From the NCBI GenBank assembly GCA_963971225.1, contig OZ020269.1, positions 30,173,783-30,237,782 on the forward strand: a stretch of 64,000 nt of DNA, written 5' to 3'. The notes under the pieces are model-generated. The model was not told where the DNA came from. It saw only the letters and a program-made list of their open reading frames with translations, and did not search any database. Made by a program: the position numbers and the translations under genes. Source of the stretch: Melieria omissa (Eukaryota > Arthropoda > Insecta > Diptera > Ulidiidae). Below, in pieces: positions 36,858 to 48,140 of the stretch (position 1 is the first letter of the stretch; each line of letters begins with the position of its first letter).

Positions 36858-37007
36858 CAGTGGCGGATCCAGGGGGGGTTGGGGGTTGAAACCCCCCGAA
36901 ATATCGGGATCGACTATAAAACTACATACAAATTAAAATTCATTTTATAAATATTAAAGCATTTTTTTTTTAAACCCCCCCGAAATATTTTTCTGGATCT
37001 GCGCCTG
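36858..37007. mobile_element. hAT-type MITE with 8-bp target duplication
   Basis: 150 bp with ends CAGTGGCGGATCCAG and CTGGATCTGCGCCTG (imperfect inverted repeat), flanked by GTTGTGAC at 36850-36857 and 37008-37015. An 8-bp duplication with CAGTGGCG-type ends fits the hAT superfamily. The interior holds G/C homopolymer runs near both ends and no coding sequence. Confidence 0.85.
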
Positions 37008-37095
37008 GTTGTGACTCTACACCAATATGATTCAACCATCCAAAACATTGAGAACTCACACTACAAATTACACAATTTTAGACCCCTACAACGGA

Positions 37096-37621
37096 TTAAC
37101 CCTTTCGACCCCAAAGCTGCCCGAGAGTAACTTCACTTATGGGTTTAGTTTATGGGTTTAAGTAGCCACCAACAAATTAATGTTTGTAGAAGTGAATTCA
37201 AAGCAAATTACAAAAATATTACTGTTATCTCCAAAATAAAAAAGTATATGCATAAATCAATAAATAAAATAATTTCCAATAATTCGCAGCGATATTAGAA
37301 AAAGTTTGTGTTCTAATTGAAGTCTACGAATTGGGCACGTGTGATCAAAACCCTGTTTCTTTAAGTGTTTCTAAAAGTGATAATTTTGTAGTTTTCCATA
37401 AATATTAAATTATTATTCTGTAATTAAAAAATATTGATGCAGAATTTATTTAAACAGTTTTAAGCTGAAATTATTTAGAACTAAATTATTTAAACAAAAC
37501 TAAACTAAAGGCGTGGCGACTTCAACTGTCGTGTGCACATTTCTATAGCAAATTTTTGGTAATTTAAATACCAAAAAGTAATATCGAGAAACAGTGTAAA
37601 TTTCCGTATCGAAAGAGTTAA
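37096..37621 (+). mobile_element. TTAA-bounded MITE, family A copy 2
   Basis: Element 37100-37617 is flanked by TTAA on both sides, starting CCCTTTCGACCCCAAAG and ending CGTATCGAAAGAG. It is collinear with the copies at 9.86 kb and 58.43 kb. A small internal insertion (AAAAAGTATATGCATAAATC region, about 37238-37265) distinguishes it. Confidence 0.8.
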
Positions 37622-39050
37622 AAATTACAAAAGCGTGTAACCATCGATGTGAAATTGACTACAGTGCAGTGTGTCAGAAATTGATTGCAATTCTCAAAAA
37701 TTTTCACACGCAGAAATATTTCCGTGTTTCTATTTCACCCTGTTTTATTTTTCAAAGTTTGCAGAATCCATTCGTATGCTGCCCATTCGTTTATATTCAA
37801 TTTCGATTACTCGTAACGTTCGGTGCGGTTAACTGGTCAACATATTTGACTTGAAATTACACAGTTTTTTTGTGCGTTTCGTTGACATGGAAACCGTCCA
37901 TTTTTGCCGCCATCAACTCCCTCGTCTGTTGGTTTTCTGCCCGTGACCCGAATTCGCTCAGGCACAGCAAACACACACACACACTCACACACAGACACTC
38001 ACCCAAACGCAAACAACGCTAAACAAATCTGACTAAGCGCCTGTCAAATATGCTGAATCAGCGACACAAGAACGAGTACGCGTGGCCAAAAAAAAACGAA
38101 CCGAATGTTCGCATTTGCTGATTGGCTAACGGATGCGACGTGTTGATGCGCGTCGTTGACATTTCCCAGCGAGCTCAATGTAATCAAGCATCTTTATTTA
38201 ATTTCCACATCAGCAACAAATTAGCAAATTTCCATCATTAATTTGCCACAACAACAACAACAATAACAAAGAGAAAAACATTAAATAAACCATAACATAA
38301 ACCAAATAGGTAAAGCAACAGCAAATACCTTAACGCCAGCAACTGCCGACAATTGCAAACAATTTTGATAGCAGCCGCAATTTGGCTGAGCAAATAGACA
38401 GCGGCAAACACGCCGAAGTGGCAGCGGTCGTGGCGTGCGGCGGATGTGGGCAACAAGGAAGGTGGAACCAGGTCGCAGCTGCGGTGTTGCGGCCCCGCGC
38501 CCACCGATAACCTGATTACATCATAAACAATTTCCGCATCCGCTCGCTGCGAATGTCGTTGGGTGTTCGTCGGTGTTGGTGTTGATATTGGTGTTGGTAT
38601 TGTTGTTGTTGTTGTTGTCATTGCTAGCATTGTCCCACTTTCCATGACAACCTCTGGGAGCTGACACAATTACGCACGTCGCTGCGATGAAGATTGGATA
38701 TGGCAGTGCGGCTTTGCCATTAATTTCGTCTCGCTGCCGCTGCTCCATAATTTCACGTTTGCCCCCGCTTCCTCTCGGCACTTTGTGTTGTCTTCACTTA
38801 GCTGTCGTGTTGGATGTGAAGCTGCCGTATTTGTTTACCAACGCAGGTAGTAAAGGCACACTGCCTTAAGTTGTTTGTCCTTTGGCGTTTGGTTCTTTCG
38901 TCCCGAACACAAAAGAAGCGCAATTTTTCTTGGATTCCCTGTGAGAGTGACCGAGTGCGCTTGCCCAGCTCCGAACTTTCGGTTTGGTGAAACTTGTAAG
39001 TAGACAATTATAGGGCAGCAGCGTAGACCAAAACCGTTTTTCATTTATTT
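37622..39050. other. noncoding DNA, GC-richer at 37.9-38.95 kb
   Basis: Contains a CA-rich microsatellite (about 37970-38000), CAA and GTT trinucleotide runs (about 38250 and 38597-38620), and frames open on both strands without a recognised family. A regulatory block or a 5' exon of an unseen gene cannot be excluded. Confidence 0.4.
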
Positions 39051-39375
39051 AATAACAATTAAAGTGAAAATTTATAAAACAGAATATTTTTTGTAGGACA
39101 GGATAAATCCTGGGACATACATTGATAAATATGTACAATTAAAAAAATATTTGTATATATAGATAAGCCCTAAATTATTTTATAGTGCAATGGCCCAAAA
39201 TTGACTAAATGAATGAATGAATATTCTGTTTTATCAATTTATATTTTTTTTTTAATAACAATTAAAGTGAAAATTGATAAAACAGAATATTTTTTGTAGG
39301 GGCAAATCCTGGGACATACATTGATAAATAGGTACAATTAAAAAAATATATATATTTGTGTATAATTTAGCCGTA
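39051..39375. repeat. direct duplication of an about 120-bp segment
   Basis: AATAACAATTAAAGTGAAAA followed by CAGAATATTTTTTGTAGG and CTGGGACATACATTGATAAA occurs at about 39051 and again at about 39255, period about 204 bp, immediately before the LINE fragment. Confidence 0.85.
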
Positions 39376-39391
39376 AATTATGCTACTAAAG

Positions 39392-39750
39392 CTTGCGCTG
39401 TAACTGAAACTCAAGTAGCCAGAAAGCAAATGGCGACCGGTGACCGACTATTTATGCAGAAGCTGCAGATTATTGGAAATAATAGAACATCTGCTATGCT
39501 ACTGTCCATCAGTACAGGAACGACGGTTTCGGACTATTTGGGCCAGGTTCTTCGATAGATTTGCAGAAATAGTTAAAGCAAAGATTACTGATCTACAAAA
39601 TTTCCTCGCCAAGACCAAATGGTTCCCAAGAGATCCCGTCTGCATCTACTATACATAAAACCCAACAGATAGAAAAGGACATCAGATCTAAAATGAAGGG
39701 AATCACAATGAGCACAAAAGGGTCTTCTGTAATCTTACCTAACCTAAAAA
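39392..39750 (+). pseudogene. LINE 3' fragment (C-terminal zinc motif and 3' end)
   Basis: A frame at 39440-39658 encodes CRSCRLLEIIEHLLCYC, a C-X2-C-X7-H-X4-C motif typical of the C-terminus of Jockey/R1-type LINE ORF2, followed by ITDLQNFLAKTKWFPRDP. The 3' end reads CACAATGAGCAC..AAAGGGTCT and then CTTACCTAACCTAA. It is homologous to the fragment at 47.3 kb. The rest of the element is lost by 5' truncation. Confidence 0.75.
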
Positions 39751-39842
39751 TATGTATGCATACTTTTAGGCTGACTGATTTATACTCTAATGCTGACGTA
39801 TTCAAATGAAAATTGTGAGTTCAACTATCAAAGTAAGAGGTC

Positions 39843-40320
39843 ATAACTTTATTATTATCATTATTGCTAAATAAGTATTATTGCAAGTGTCCATGGACAC
39901 AGGCACGTAGACATTGTTTGCAGTGTACCACAGTTATTGCGTTCCTGCTTGACGGGCAATTGTCCGGGTTCACAACTACTTACAGTAGATTAGGCCAGCC
40001 CCACCGTGGTTGATTCGGTGGTCTTCAATGAGCAGCCCTTGACATCAAGTTTCGCATCTCATTTAGACGTCAACAGCTTTTGAAAGCGAAGGACGTCAAG
40101 CTCCGTTCAAGTTCCAGTAGCTCATTCTCCATTTGAGTTATCTCGCCGAAGTCCATGTACCTGAAACGTCCGAAAGCTGTGCATCCACTAACATAGAGAG
40201 TGAGACTGCTGTGGTTCTCAAGACAAATGTCACAAATGGCCGAAGCATTCCCCCAATTCGGTTGAAGCACCTGGGAACGTGCCCAATGAGAGAGATCAGG
40301 CAACTCCACAAGGCAGGTCG
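39843..40320 (-). pseudogene. LINE 3' fragment with AAT-rich tail
   Basis: On the minus strand, LPDLSHWARSQ and ICDICLENHSS..YVSGCTAFGRFRYMDFGE precede an untranslated region with CAACCACGGTGGGGCTGGCC and CCTGTGTCCATGGACACTTG. The end, near 39843, is AATAAT-rich. The Cys-rich C-terminus and simple tail are those of a non-LTR retrotransposon of a different family from the one at 39.4 kb. 5'-truncated. Confidence 0.65.
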
Positions 40321-40653
40321 TTAAGCATTTTTGAATAAATAATATTTTTGAATTTCTAGAATATTTATAGATTTTTTCACGGTTGCTTTTTAGTTAATTT
40401 TTTTATAGATTTCAGAGAAAGATTTTTCGATTTTGAAAGAAAGGCGATAAGCAACTTTGGATCAGTCAGATTTTCAAACACTCAAATTAAGTTATTCATT
40501 GCACTTGGAGCTAAAGAAGATGAAATTTCTTCTATTCGTCCGAGAGGATAAATAATAAAAGAATAAATGTTCACTACAATGCCCGGCCAACCTTAACTTT
40601 AATTTAAAATTATATTAAAAAAAGGTTTTGTTAAATACAATTTTTTATTTAGT
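40321..40653. other. noncoding DNA
   Basis: AT-rich, nothing recognised. Confidence 0.5.
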
Positions 40654-40665
40654 TTGGCATAGAAT

Positions 40666-41044
40666 GCCGGCTTCAATAGCTTAGCGGGTAGCGCGCTGGC
40701 TTCTCATACCGAGCGCCCCGGGTTCGATTAATGGCTTGGGCTGGAAAAAACACTCATATACTTCTATCGCTATCCACATGAAGGGAATGAGAATTACAAG
40801 AATCGCACAAGTGGCAAAACCTCCAATGGCTAAACCTCCAAGTGTGAACGAAAAAACTGCCAATTCGAATTCGGAGTTTAACTGTAGGTCCCTCCCCTCC
40901 CTTTCCCCATTCGTTTGAAATGTGTGTTGTATCACATGTTGGGAAAACCAGTGTTGCATACGCATTTCAAAGGGGTGGAATCTGTGGTATCACAACGGGC
41001 CCGTGTGTCTCATACCGAGGCAGCCACCGCAACCTAACCTAACC
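40666..41044 (+). mobile_element. tRNA-derived SINE, copy 1 (most diverged)
   Basis: 379 bp flanked by the 12-bp duplication TTGGCATAGAAT at 40654-40665 and 41045-41056. The head has an A-box-like TAGCTTAGCGGG and a B-box-like GGGTTCGATTA that has lost the trailing TCC. The body shares CTATCGCTATCCACATGAAG and GAATGAGAATTACAAGAATC with the other two copies. The end is GCAGCCACCGCAACCTAACC. Confidence 0.88.
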
Positions 41045-41056
41045 TTGGCATAGAAT

Positions 41057-41520
41057 AGTAAAAAGAAACACGGAAGATTTTCATTCAGATAGCCATGCAA
41101 TAAAATGATAAATTCATTGTGACTCTTTTAAACACTCTTTTACTTTTGTTAAAATTAGACTAGCGAATAAAAACTTACTTCTGTGCAAATTTCTATATTA
41201 ATAGGATAGATCTACTTATAAGAGCTAGGAGGAATAACGGTATTTTTTATATTTTCAATTATTTTCACAGAGTGCGGTTTAAAATGTTCATACTAGATTT
41301 CCTGTAAGAAAGACTTGTCTTATAGTTATGAAAGACACCTTAGAACACTTGTACTTTTCTCAGGAGATCAGTCAAAGTTAAGGATTGAAGCAATGGTATT
41401 GTGTTTCCTCGAGACTGTATTCGCAGTGAAGATACTCTATGAAGCCCGAGTTGGTCGCATGTTGGTCTCATGCACCTCTATACATAAGTGACACAACAGC
41501 TCCATTACGCCGCTTAAGTC
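41057..41520. other. noncoding DNA
   Basis: Nothing recognised. The 5' end of the transposon that follows is not precisely defined. Confidence 0.45.
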
Positions 41521-41664
41521 GGGCTTACTGCACCACTCGTGTTGTTTGTATAGGGGTTTCCAACAAGAGGTGTTATTTTGAATCACCCGGTATTTCGGTA
41601 GCTGTCACTTTTGAAGTTTTTATTCTTTGACATTTGACAAGTAGAAACTACGCCATTACTAAAA

Positions 41665-42803
41665 GTGGAACGATACATGCTTCAACATCGCATTAAAATT
41701 ATTAAAATTCACTACAAAAATGGTGAAAATCTTGCAGTCACAGTTCGCAAAACTAAAGCATTTTTGGGTCGTCGTGAAGCACCTTGTCGGACCGCAATAC
41801 AGAAATTGGTGGAAAAATTCGAGCTGTTGGGACAAGTTAGTGATGTGAAGAATAAAACCCGTGCATGTCGCTCAAGAATAACTGAGAATATTGCTGCTGT
41901 AGCCCAAAATGTTGAAGAAAACCCAGGTTTGTCAAATCCCTATTTTTTTTTGGAATTGGGCATTCCAAAAACATCATTACACCGTATTTTGCATAAAGAC
42001 TGGAGTCTTAAGGCTTATAAAGTTCAGTTAATACAAGAACTCAAGCCGACCGATCATCAACAACGTGGTGTCTTTGCTGATTGGGTCCTCTGGGTGTTAT
42101 CTCTGGAAGACTTACTTACTTACTTACTTAACTGACCATAACAACCCGTTATCGGGTTACGGCCTGCCGCAAAACTTCTCTCCAGGCGCCTCTGCTTCGC
42201 GCGCGCCTTCTCCAGTTGGTCACACCAAGAGATACCAGGGCCTCTTCCACTTGGTCCTTCCACCGGAGACACGGCCTCACTCTTCGTCGTCGACCTCCAA
42301 CCATCGCATCGAATACCTTTTTCGCCGGAGCTTCGTCGTCCATGCGGCAGACATGACCGAGCCAGCGTAGCCGCTGGATGTTAATTCGCTGCGCTACGTC
42401 CATGTCCTTATACAGCTCATACAGCTCGTTATTGGTTCGTGTGCGATAGTCGTCACCAACCCGAACAGGGCCGAAGATTTTGCGAAGCACCTTCCTCTCG
42501 AACACTCCAAGGGCCGCTGGAAGAGGAAGAGGTGATCACAATTGGCCGCCGAGATCTTGTGATTTAACACCTTGCGACTTCTTCCTTTGGGGCCACGTGA
42601 AAGATAAGGTGTACGCCAACAGCCCAGATAGAATTCGTGAGGCTATCGAGGACATAGGGCAGCCACTTTGCGATTTGATTATGGAAAATTTCATGAAAAG
42701 GATATGGTCCTGTAAGCGTGGTCGTGGTGGCCATTTGGCTGATGTTGTTTTTCATTCTGAAAGACGTGTGGCCATGTTTCTCATAGGTAATTTTACTCTT
42801 TGA
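41665..42803 (+). pseudogene. DUF4817-type transposase, deleted and interrupted
   Basis: The N-terminal part has a helix-turn-helix: MERYMLQHRIKIIKIHYKNG, then RTAIQKLVEKFELLG and ENIAAVAQNVEENPG, LHRILHKDWSLKAYKVQLIQ and HQQRGVFADWVL. The C-terminal part is NWPPRSCDLTPCDFFLWGHV, YANSPDRIREAIEDI and GRGGHLADVVFHS. The middle, with the first two catalytic acids, is missing even after the LINE is subtracted, since its target site joins the two parts directly. The order of events is therefore internal deletion first, LINE insertion later. Non-functional. Confidence 0.85.
42111..42516 (-). mobile_element. 5'-truncated LINE nested in the DUF4817 transposon
   Basis: The 406-bp insert is flanked by the 8-bp duplication CTGGAAGA (42103-42110 and 42517-42524). 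The minus strand encodes the C-terminal end of a LINE ORF2, FERKVLRKIFGPV, YRTRTNNELYELYKDMDV and RLRWLGHVCRMDDEAPAKKV, with stop near 42149. The 3' tail is an AAGT tetranucleotide repeat (CTTACTTACTTACTTACTTA on the + strand from 42111). The reverse transcriptase is absent through 5' truncation. Confidence 0.9.
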
Positions 42804-42830
42804 GTCCCATTTTCGCTTTGAGGCCAACTG

Positions 42831-43680
42831 ATGAAAGATAAAATAGTTTCTTTGTAAATTGGTGCTGGCTATGACGGGGACTGAAATTAGAAAATTGTTG
42901 ACCATTTTTTTTTTCATTTTTACTATTCAAAGCATTTAAAGGTAATTTTTTTGTTCTGACATGTGTCTGAAACTAATTTTTAAACTATGTATTGAAAAGA
43001 TTTTCCAGGCGTGGTTTTATTTAACCATTCATTACTGTTTAAAGGTAAATGAAAGAGATTTTTTATATTTTTTAAGTGTCAAATGAAAAATACATTAAAA
43101 AAATTTGGTGATTCTACCAAAATTCTAAACTGAAAAAATGTTGTTTTAAATAAAATATATATATATATATATATTTTTTAATAAAACAATATTTTTGAAA
43201 GTGTCACGCAGGTGGAAAAAATTGTGGAAAAAAGATATGTTGTTAAACATTATATGAGAAATACCTACATTAAAAAAATTTGGTGATTGTACCAAAATTC
43301 TAACTTGATAAAAAAATTGTTTTTGAATAAAAAAAATGTAGAAATGAAAAAAAGGTTTTTTGAGTTCCACCGATTTTTCTGGTATGCGTCTAAGTGATAT
43401 CTGTAATATGTCTCAATATAATCTAAATCGAATGACTACTTATAAAGTTACCAACTTTTATTTTTATTTACTATATTATTTCTGGCAGATCGGGGATTAA
43501 CTATTATGGACTAAACCTTTGGGAAATGGTTACCTATATTAATACTAGTATTACAAAAATATAACAATTAAAATTGCTCGAGGGGCACTTCGCCCTTCCT
43601 TATACGGCTATGATCTTTAAAATCTTATTTTTTATGTTTCAGAATGTTAATCATTATTTATTTAAAAAAATAATAACAAA
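42831..43680. repeat. noncoding DNA with a duplicated about 70-bp segment
   Basis: TACATTAAAAAAATTTGGTG followed by ACCAAAATTCTAA occurs at about 43089 and about 43266 (period about 176 bp). A TA microsatellite lies at about 43157-43175. No gene. Confidence 0.7.
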
Positions 43681-45420
43681 AAAATTTATTTAATTTCAAC
43701 AGCAATTCTCTTGGCCTTCTCAGGCAAATGTCAAACTCAGCTTTAACCCCCGACAACCCCACTTTGCGGTCAACAGTGCCCATAGCGCACAATGTTTCGC
43801 TCGGGCAAATTTTGGCGTTCGGGCACATTCCGGCAAATGTCAAATGTTCAAACGCTGAGGCCAAGCGCAGGAAGTTCTTTAATTGTGCGACTGATATTTA
43901 TTTTCGCCATATCCGTTTGCCGCGCGCCGCTTGTTGTCGTCGGCCAAGACAGCAAAGTCGCCAACTAAGGAACTCGTTTTCCTATTTTCCCTGCTTGTGT
44001 CTTCGCTGTCGTTGCTTTGTGCTGCTGCGTTTGGGTTCTGCGAAGCAAAACGCCAATTCATTATCGTCTCTAGTCGACTAGTGGCGGCGCGCTGTGCGGC
44101 GCGACTCTCCCCAAGGGGCCGGCCGTACACAACTTTTTGGCCTTTTTATTTGTGTTTCACTTATTTGTGGCATTCGTTTTTATTGTTCTTCCCCTTCACT
44201 TGCTGCCGTACGAACTGCGCTGCTCGCAACTTTAACCGCCAACACCACTACACTCACACTCACACACACACACAGAGCGGCATAGACGCAGCTGTTTGTG
44301 TGATGGTTTGCGAGATAAAAGTTTTAAGCTGAAATTTGCTGTTTAAAATTTGTTGGAAATTTGTTTTTAACACAGTGCAAAATAAGGCAAAGGCAGCAAG
44401 GCGAGGCTTAAGTTCACTTAGCCGAAGATGAAAAGTAATCCATTTGACCATCAGAAAGCCAACATCTTCGAACGGGCATTATGCATGTTCGTTGGAACGT
44501 GTTCGTCCAGAAAGGTGAGGTAACTGACGACGGGGTGAGGGTGGTTAAGTGACGTTAAGCAGTGCAATTTGCTGGCGCACAAGTTGCGGCCCGCAATGCC
44601 GCATCACAGTAAATATTTATTCAGCATTGGTCAATTGACACAAGTGCCAGCAGTTGCAATCGCCACTTGCGCAAAACTTTAAGATTTCTGTTCTGTTCAA
44701 GTTGAATGGGAGGAAGTTTCATTCAGCGATGAATTCGATGTAGAAGAAGCGCGCAACGAGTGCAAATGATGTTGTCATTTAAGTTAGCCACATAGCAAAT
44801 ACACACAAACAAAATAACAGCTGTCGAAACTTGGGCGAAAGTTAGGTACTTGTCAAAGTTTCGCCCACTTTTGATGGCTGCAAACGGCCACTTTTGTGTG
44901 CTTACACCAATGTCTGTTTAATATTGCGTAAGTATTTACAACAACAACAACAAGAAAAATCAAGAAGCAACACTAAAAACACAGACGAAAACGAAAGGTG
45001 ACGAAATCCATAAACGCGCATCAATCTATAAACAGGCAAAAGTCTTAAAATATCCACCAATCATAGAGCTTCCGTTGACATTTTGGTGTGGAAGTTCAGG
45101 GCCACATTTAATAAACAACTGACTGAAATTGACAACTGCGAAGCAGAGGCCAGCACTCAATGAGATGCTCATTCTATGCGTCGAGTGACATAACCTAAAA
45201 GCACTGTCACTGTCGCTGGCGTTGTCACGAACTGAGTGTCGAAAGACGGCGAAAGAAACCTGTGCAAAGTTCACGCAAAATGCAACAGCGCGTTGTGGTG
45301 ACAATCTAAATAAATTGGCAATCATTTAGCAAACAACTCAAGGCCAACAACAACAAAGTACCAAAGCAGCTACTTTTCTGCTGGTATTCGTCAGTTAGTC
45401 ACGAAATATCCATCTGGAAC
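43681..45420. other. unique noncoding DNA, GC-richer
   Basis: Moderately GC-rich between 43.7 and 45.35 kb, with CA (about 44255-44275) and CAA (about 44938) microsatellites. Overlapping frames on both strands show no recognisable family. Could be regulatory or hold an exon of an unseen gene. Confidence 0.4.
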
Positions 45421-47290
45421 CAATTTGTTTGGGCATTGCAGAGTCTACGTTGATATAGAAATGATTAGAATATTTAAATTGACATCTTACTTTGGTGAAT
45501 TATAAATTGCTTATGCAAAACTGTTTCATAACTTAACTTCAGATGATTTTGTAAATTCATGGATAAGGCATCAGCACAAAGTAGTTGGAAACTAAGCATT
45601 CAAATTACTAACCCTAACAACATCTACAAATTCTCTTCTCAGCGCATAATTTATAGGAAATATTTTCTAAGAAATATTAAGCCATTCGATTTGTCATGAT
45701 TTGAATGCTTTCAAAATATAAAACTTGTTGCCAATTCGTTGTCCTAAACCGCGGCGGTCAACACAATCGTCGTACACGTGAAGCTACAACTGCAAAAATA
45801 AATACGAAATTGCGTACCATCTGAATATATAAATGTTTATGCACATCAATAAATAATTATTTACACACAAATACAAACACACGCGCACGCAAACAAACCA
45901 ACAAAGCTTTGTAGGGCAATGAACAGAGAGAAAACATCGCCAACAATACTAAACAAACAAAGCGCGTAGCGTTTAGCCGCTGCCGATTCATCGGCCTCAT
46001 AAGTATCGGTCAATACTGTAGTCGATGCCAATTGGTAAATACAAAATTCTTCAAAAATCTACAAAAAAGGAATTCAGTTTCCTTGTATCAAAAAGAAAAG
46101 AAACAATGCAACTGAAATGAAACAAAATAAAAATTTTATATTGTTGAATTATGTTACGATATGTAATTTTTATTGTTAAATTATGTTTAAGATGTTAACA
46201 GTTTTTGGCCAAAAGAACACACCTGCAGACAAACCTGGCCCTCACTAAACTGAAAGCGATTCAGGAAGCTACTCAACCAGGACCGGAACTTCATTAGATG
46301 CAGACATTCAAAATAAAAAATTATATTTGCCATACAATGACTTCTTTTTATTTATTTATTAATTTTTTAAATTATTTATTTATTTGATTTATTTATTTGT
46401 GGTTAGTTATCAATCTAAAGAAAAAGAAGACACAGAATTACTTTCTAAAAAAAAATGCACCACAGCCATACCACACTTTTTTGCAGCCTAAATCGAGGTA
46501 AGATTTATCAGAGAACCTACTTTCGTTTACAGTGACGCAATTAGCATTTCAAAATGTTTGTAACAAACAGCTATTTGTTATTTAGGGGGTTTGAACCCTA
46601 AAAACTCTTGCGTGCGCCACTGCTCCTTTACTCTCTCAATTGGGAGTGAAAAATGTGAATCTATAAGGGGGCCAGACATTTCTAGGGAGTACAGACAAAA
46701 GAAAGTGATGATTGCAAAATGGTGTATGAAACAAAAAAGGGTGGTTGAATGGTTGTTGTTGTTGTAAGTAATCTTTAAGCTTTGGTTACACACTTTATGT
46801 GTCAATATTCGTTCATGGTCAGGAAAAGATGTCCAATTCGAGACTTCCCACTGTAAGCGTTAAGAAGATAGCAAGGCTTAGATGGGATTATGGGAATCCT
46901 CATGGTTCAATGACTATGAGGTATGGCAATGAGCCATCTTGTTATACTTATGTTAACTTTCATAAAAAGGCTGCCATTTCAACATAATCAAACATGACCT
47001 TAACTACTTTTGGCGAGACCCATTCAACAAATTATATAGGCGTGAAGCTAGAAGTCATTCAAAGTAAAATGATCTGATGGCCTTTTAAAAGGATATTCAA
47101 AATGTAACGACATATATATTTTTAAGAATTTATTTAAATATTTGTGGTTGTGCAATGATGAAAAAATGGATATTAAATGTAAGAAAAAATGTACGTCTTT
47201 AGATTAAATTTTCTATGTTGAACTTTTAGGACTAAACTATGTCAGTGAAGTCCTTATGTTTCTGACATATTTTAGTCCTGAAAGTTCAAA
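45421..47290. other. noncoding DNA
   Basis: AT-rich. Near 46.58-46.62 kb the block GGGGGTTTGAACCCTAAAAA ending in GCGTGCGCCACTG resembles one end of a hAT-type MITE like that at 36.86 kb, but the opposite end was not found. Nothing else is recognised. Confidence 0.45.
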
Positions 47291-47299
47291 ATAAAAAAA

Positions 47300-47640
47300 A
47301 TATGTCAGTAAAGTCCTTTGAAGGCGATTTATGCAGAAGCTGTGTAGATTAGGATGCAGTAGAATCAGTCGAGCATCTGCTATGCCACAGCCCATCACTA
47401 CACAGGCCACGGCTCCAGACTCTTGGAGCAAGATTCTTTGATGGGCTCGCGAAAGTAGCATATGCACAGATAACCGATCTACACAATTTCCTCGCGAAGA
47501 CCAAGTGGTTCCAAAAAGATCCCGTTTTAATCTACAGGGATCCCAACAGATAAACAAAGGACAACGGTTTTTTTTTCGAAAAATGAAAGGATTCACAATG
47601 GACTCAACAGGGTCTCCGAGTGGAAGTGTATGAATATGAT
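47300..47640 (+). pseudogene. LINE 3' fragment, second copy of the 39.4-kb family
   Basis: The frame reads CRSCVD, a stop, DAVESVEHLLCHS, then FFDGLAKVAYAQITDLHNFL and AKTKWFQKDP, collinear with the 39.4-kb fragment. The 3' untranslated part has CACAATGGACTCAACAGGGT followed by CTCCGAGTGG, very similar to the 3' part of the SINEs. Truncated at both ends. Confidence 0.75.
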
Positions 47641-47682
47641 TTGATTCGATTAGTCAAATATACATAGGAACTTACTGGCTGA

Positions 47683-48084
47683 GCCTCGGCCTCGATAGTC
47701 AAGCGGGTAGCGCGCTGGCTTCTCATACCAAAGGCTCCAGGTTCGATTCCTGGCTCGGGCTGGTGAACAACTCATCTACTTCTATCGCTATCCACATGAA
47801 GGAAATGAGAATTACAAGAATCGCACAAGTGCGCTCTTGGCAGGCAATGGCAAAACCTCCAAGTGTGAACGAAAAACTGCCAATCGCCGTTCGGATTCGG
47901 CGTTAAACTGTAGGTCCCCTCCCCCCCTTCCCACATCCGCTTGAAATGTGTGCTGTAACATATGTCTGCAAAACAGTGTTGCATACACAGTTCAAAAACG
48001 GGTGAAATATGTGGTATCACAATGGGCCTTTCAGGCCTCCGAGTGTGTCTCTTATAGAGGCAGCCACCGCAACCTAACCTAACC
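47683..48084 (+). mobile_element. tRNA-derived SINE, copy 2
   Basis: 402 bp flanked by TACTGGCTGA (47673-47682) and TACTGACTGA (48085-48094), a 10-bp duplication with one difference. The head reads GCCTCGATAGTCAAGCGGGT, AGCGCGCTGGCTTCTCATAC and a perfect B-box GGTTCGATTCC. It is close to elongator tRNA-Met, with CAT in the loop. The end is GCAGCCACCGCAACCTAACC. Confidence 0.93.
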
Positions 48085-48140
48085 TACTGACTGAAAGATA
48101 TCTTTAAAGTTGTTTAACGAATCCTTTTGAAACAAATATA

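Larger units (their letters stand above)
41530..42830 (+). mobile_element. DUF4817-type (mariner-related) transposon, deleted, with nested LINE
   Basis: The 5' region starts near GGGGTTTCCAACAAGAGG and runs into a transposase frame at 41665. The C-terminal part continues at about 42525-42803. Between them a 406-bp LINE fragment (42111-42516) has inserted. Terminal repeats could not be fixed by eye. Confidence 0.7.

Noticed and set aside
38238..38669. 143-codon minus-strand frame with Thr and Val runs
   Set aside because: Runs come from GTT/CAA trinucleotide repeats; no family or splice evidence.
46570..46625. A second hAT-type MITE
   Set aside because: Only one end (GCGTGCGCCACTG) is visible and no partner or 8-bp duplication was found.
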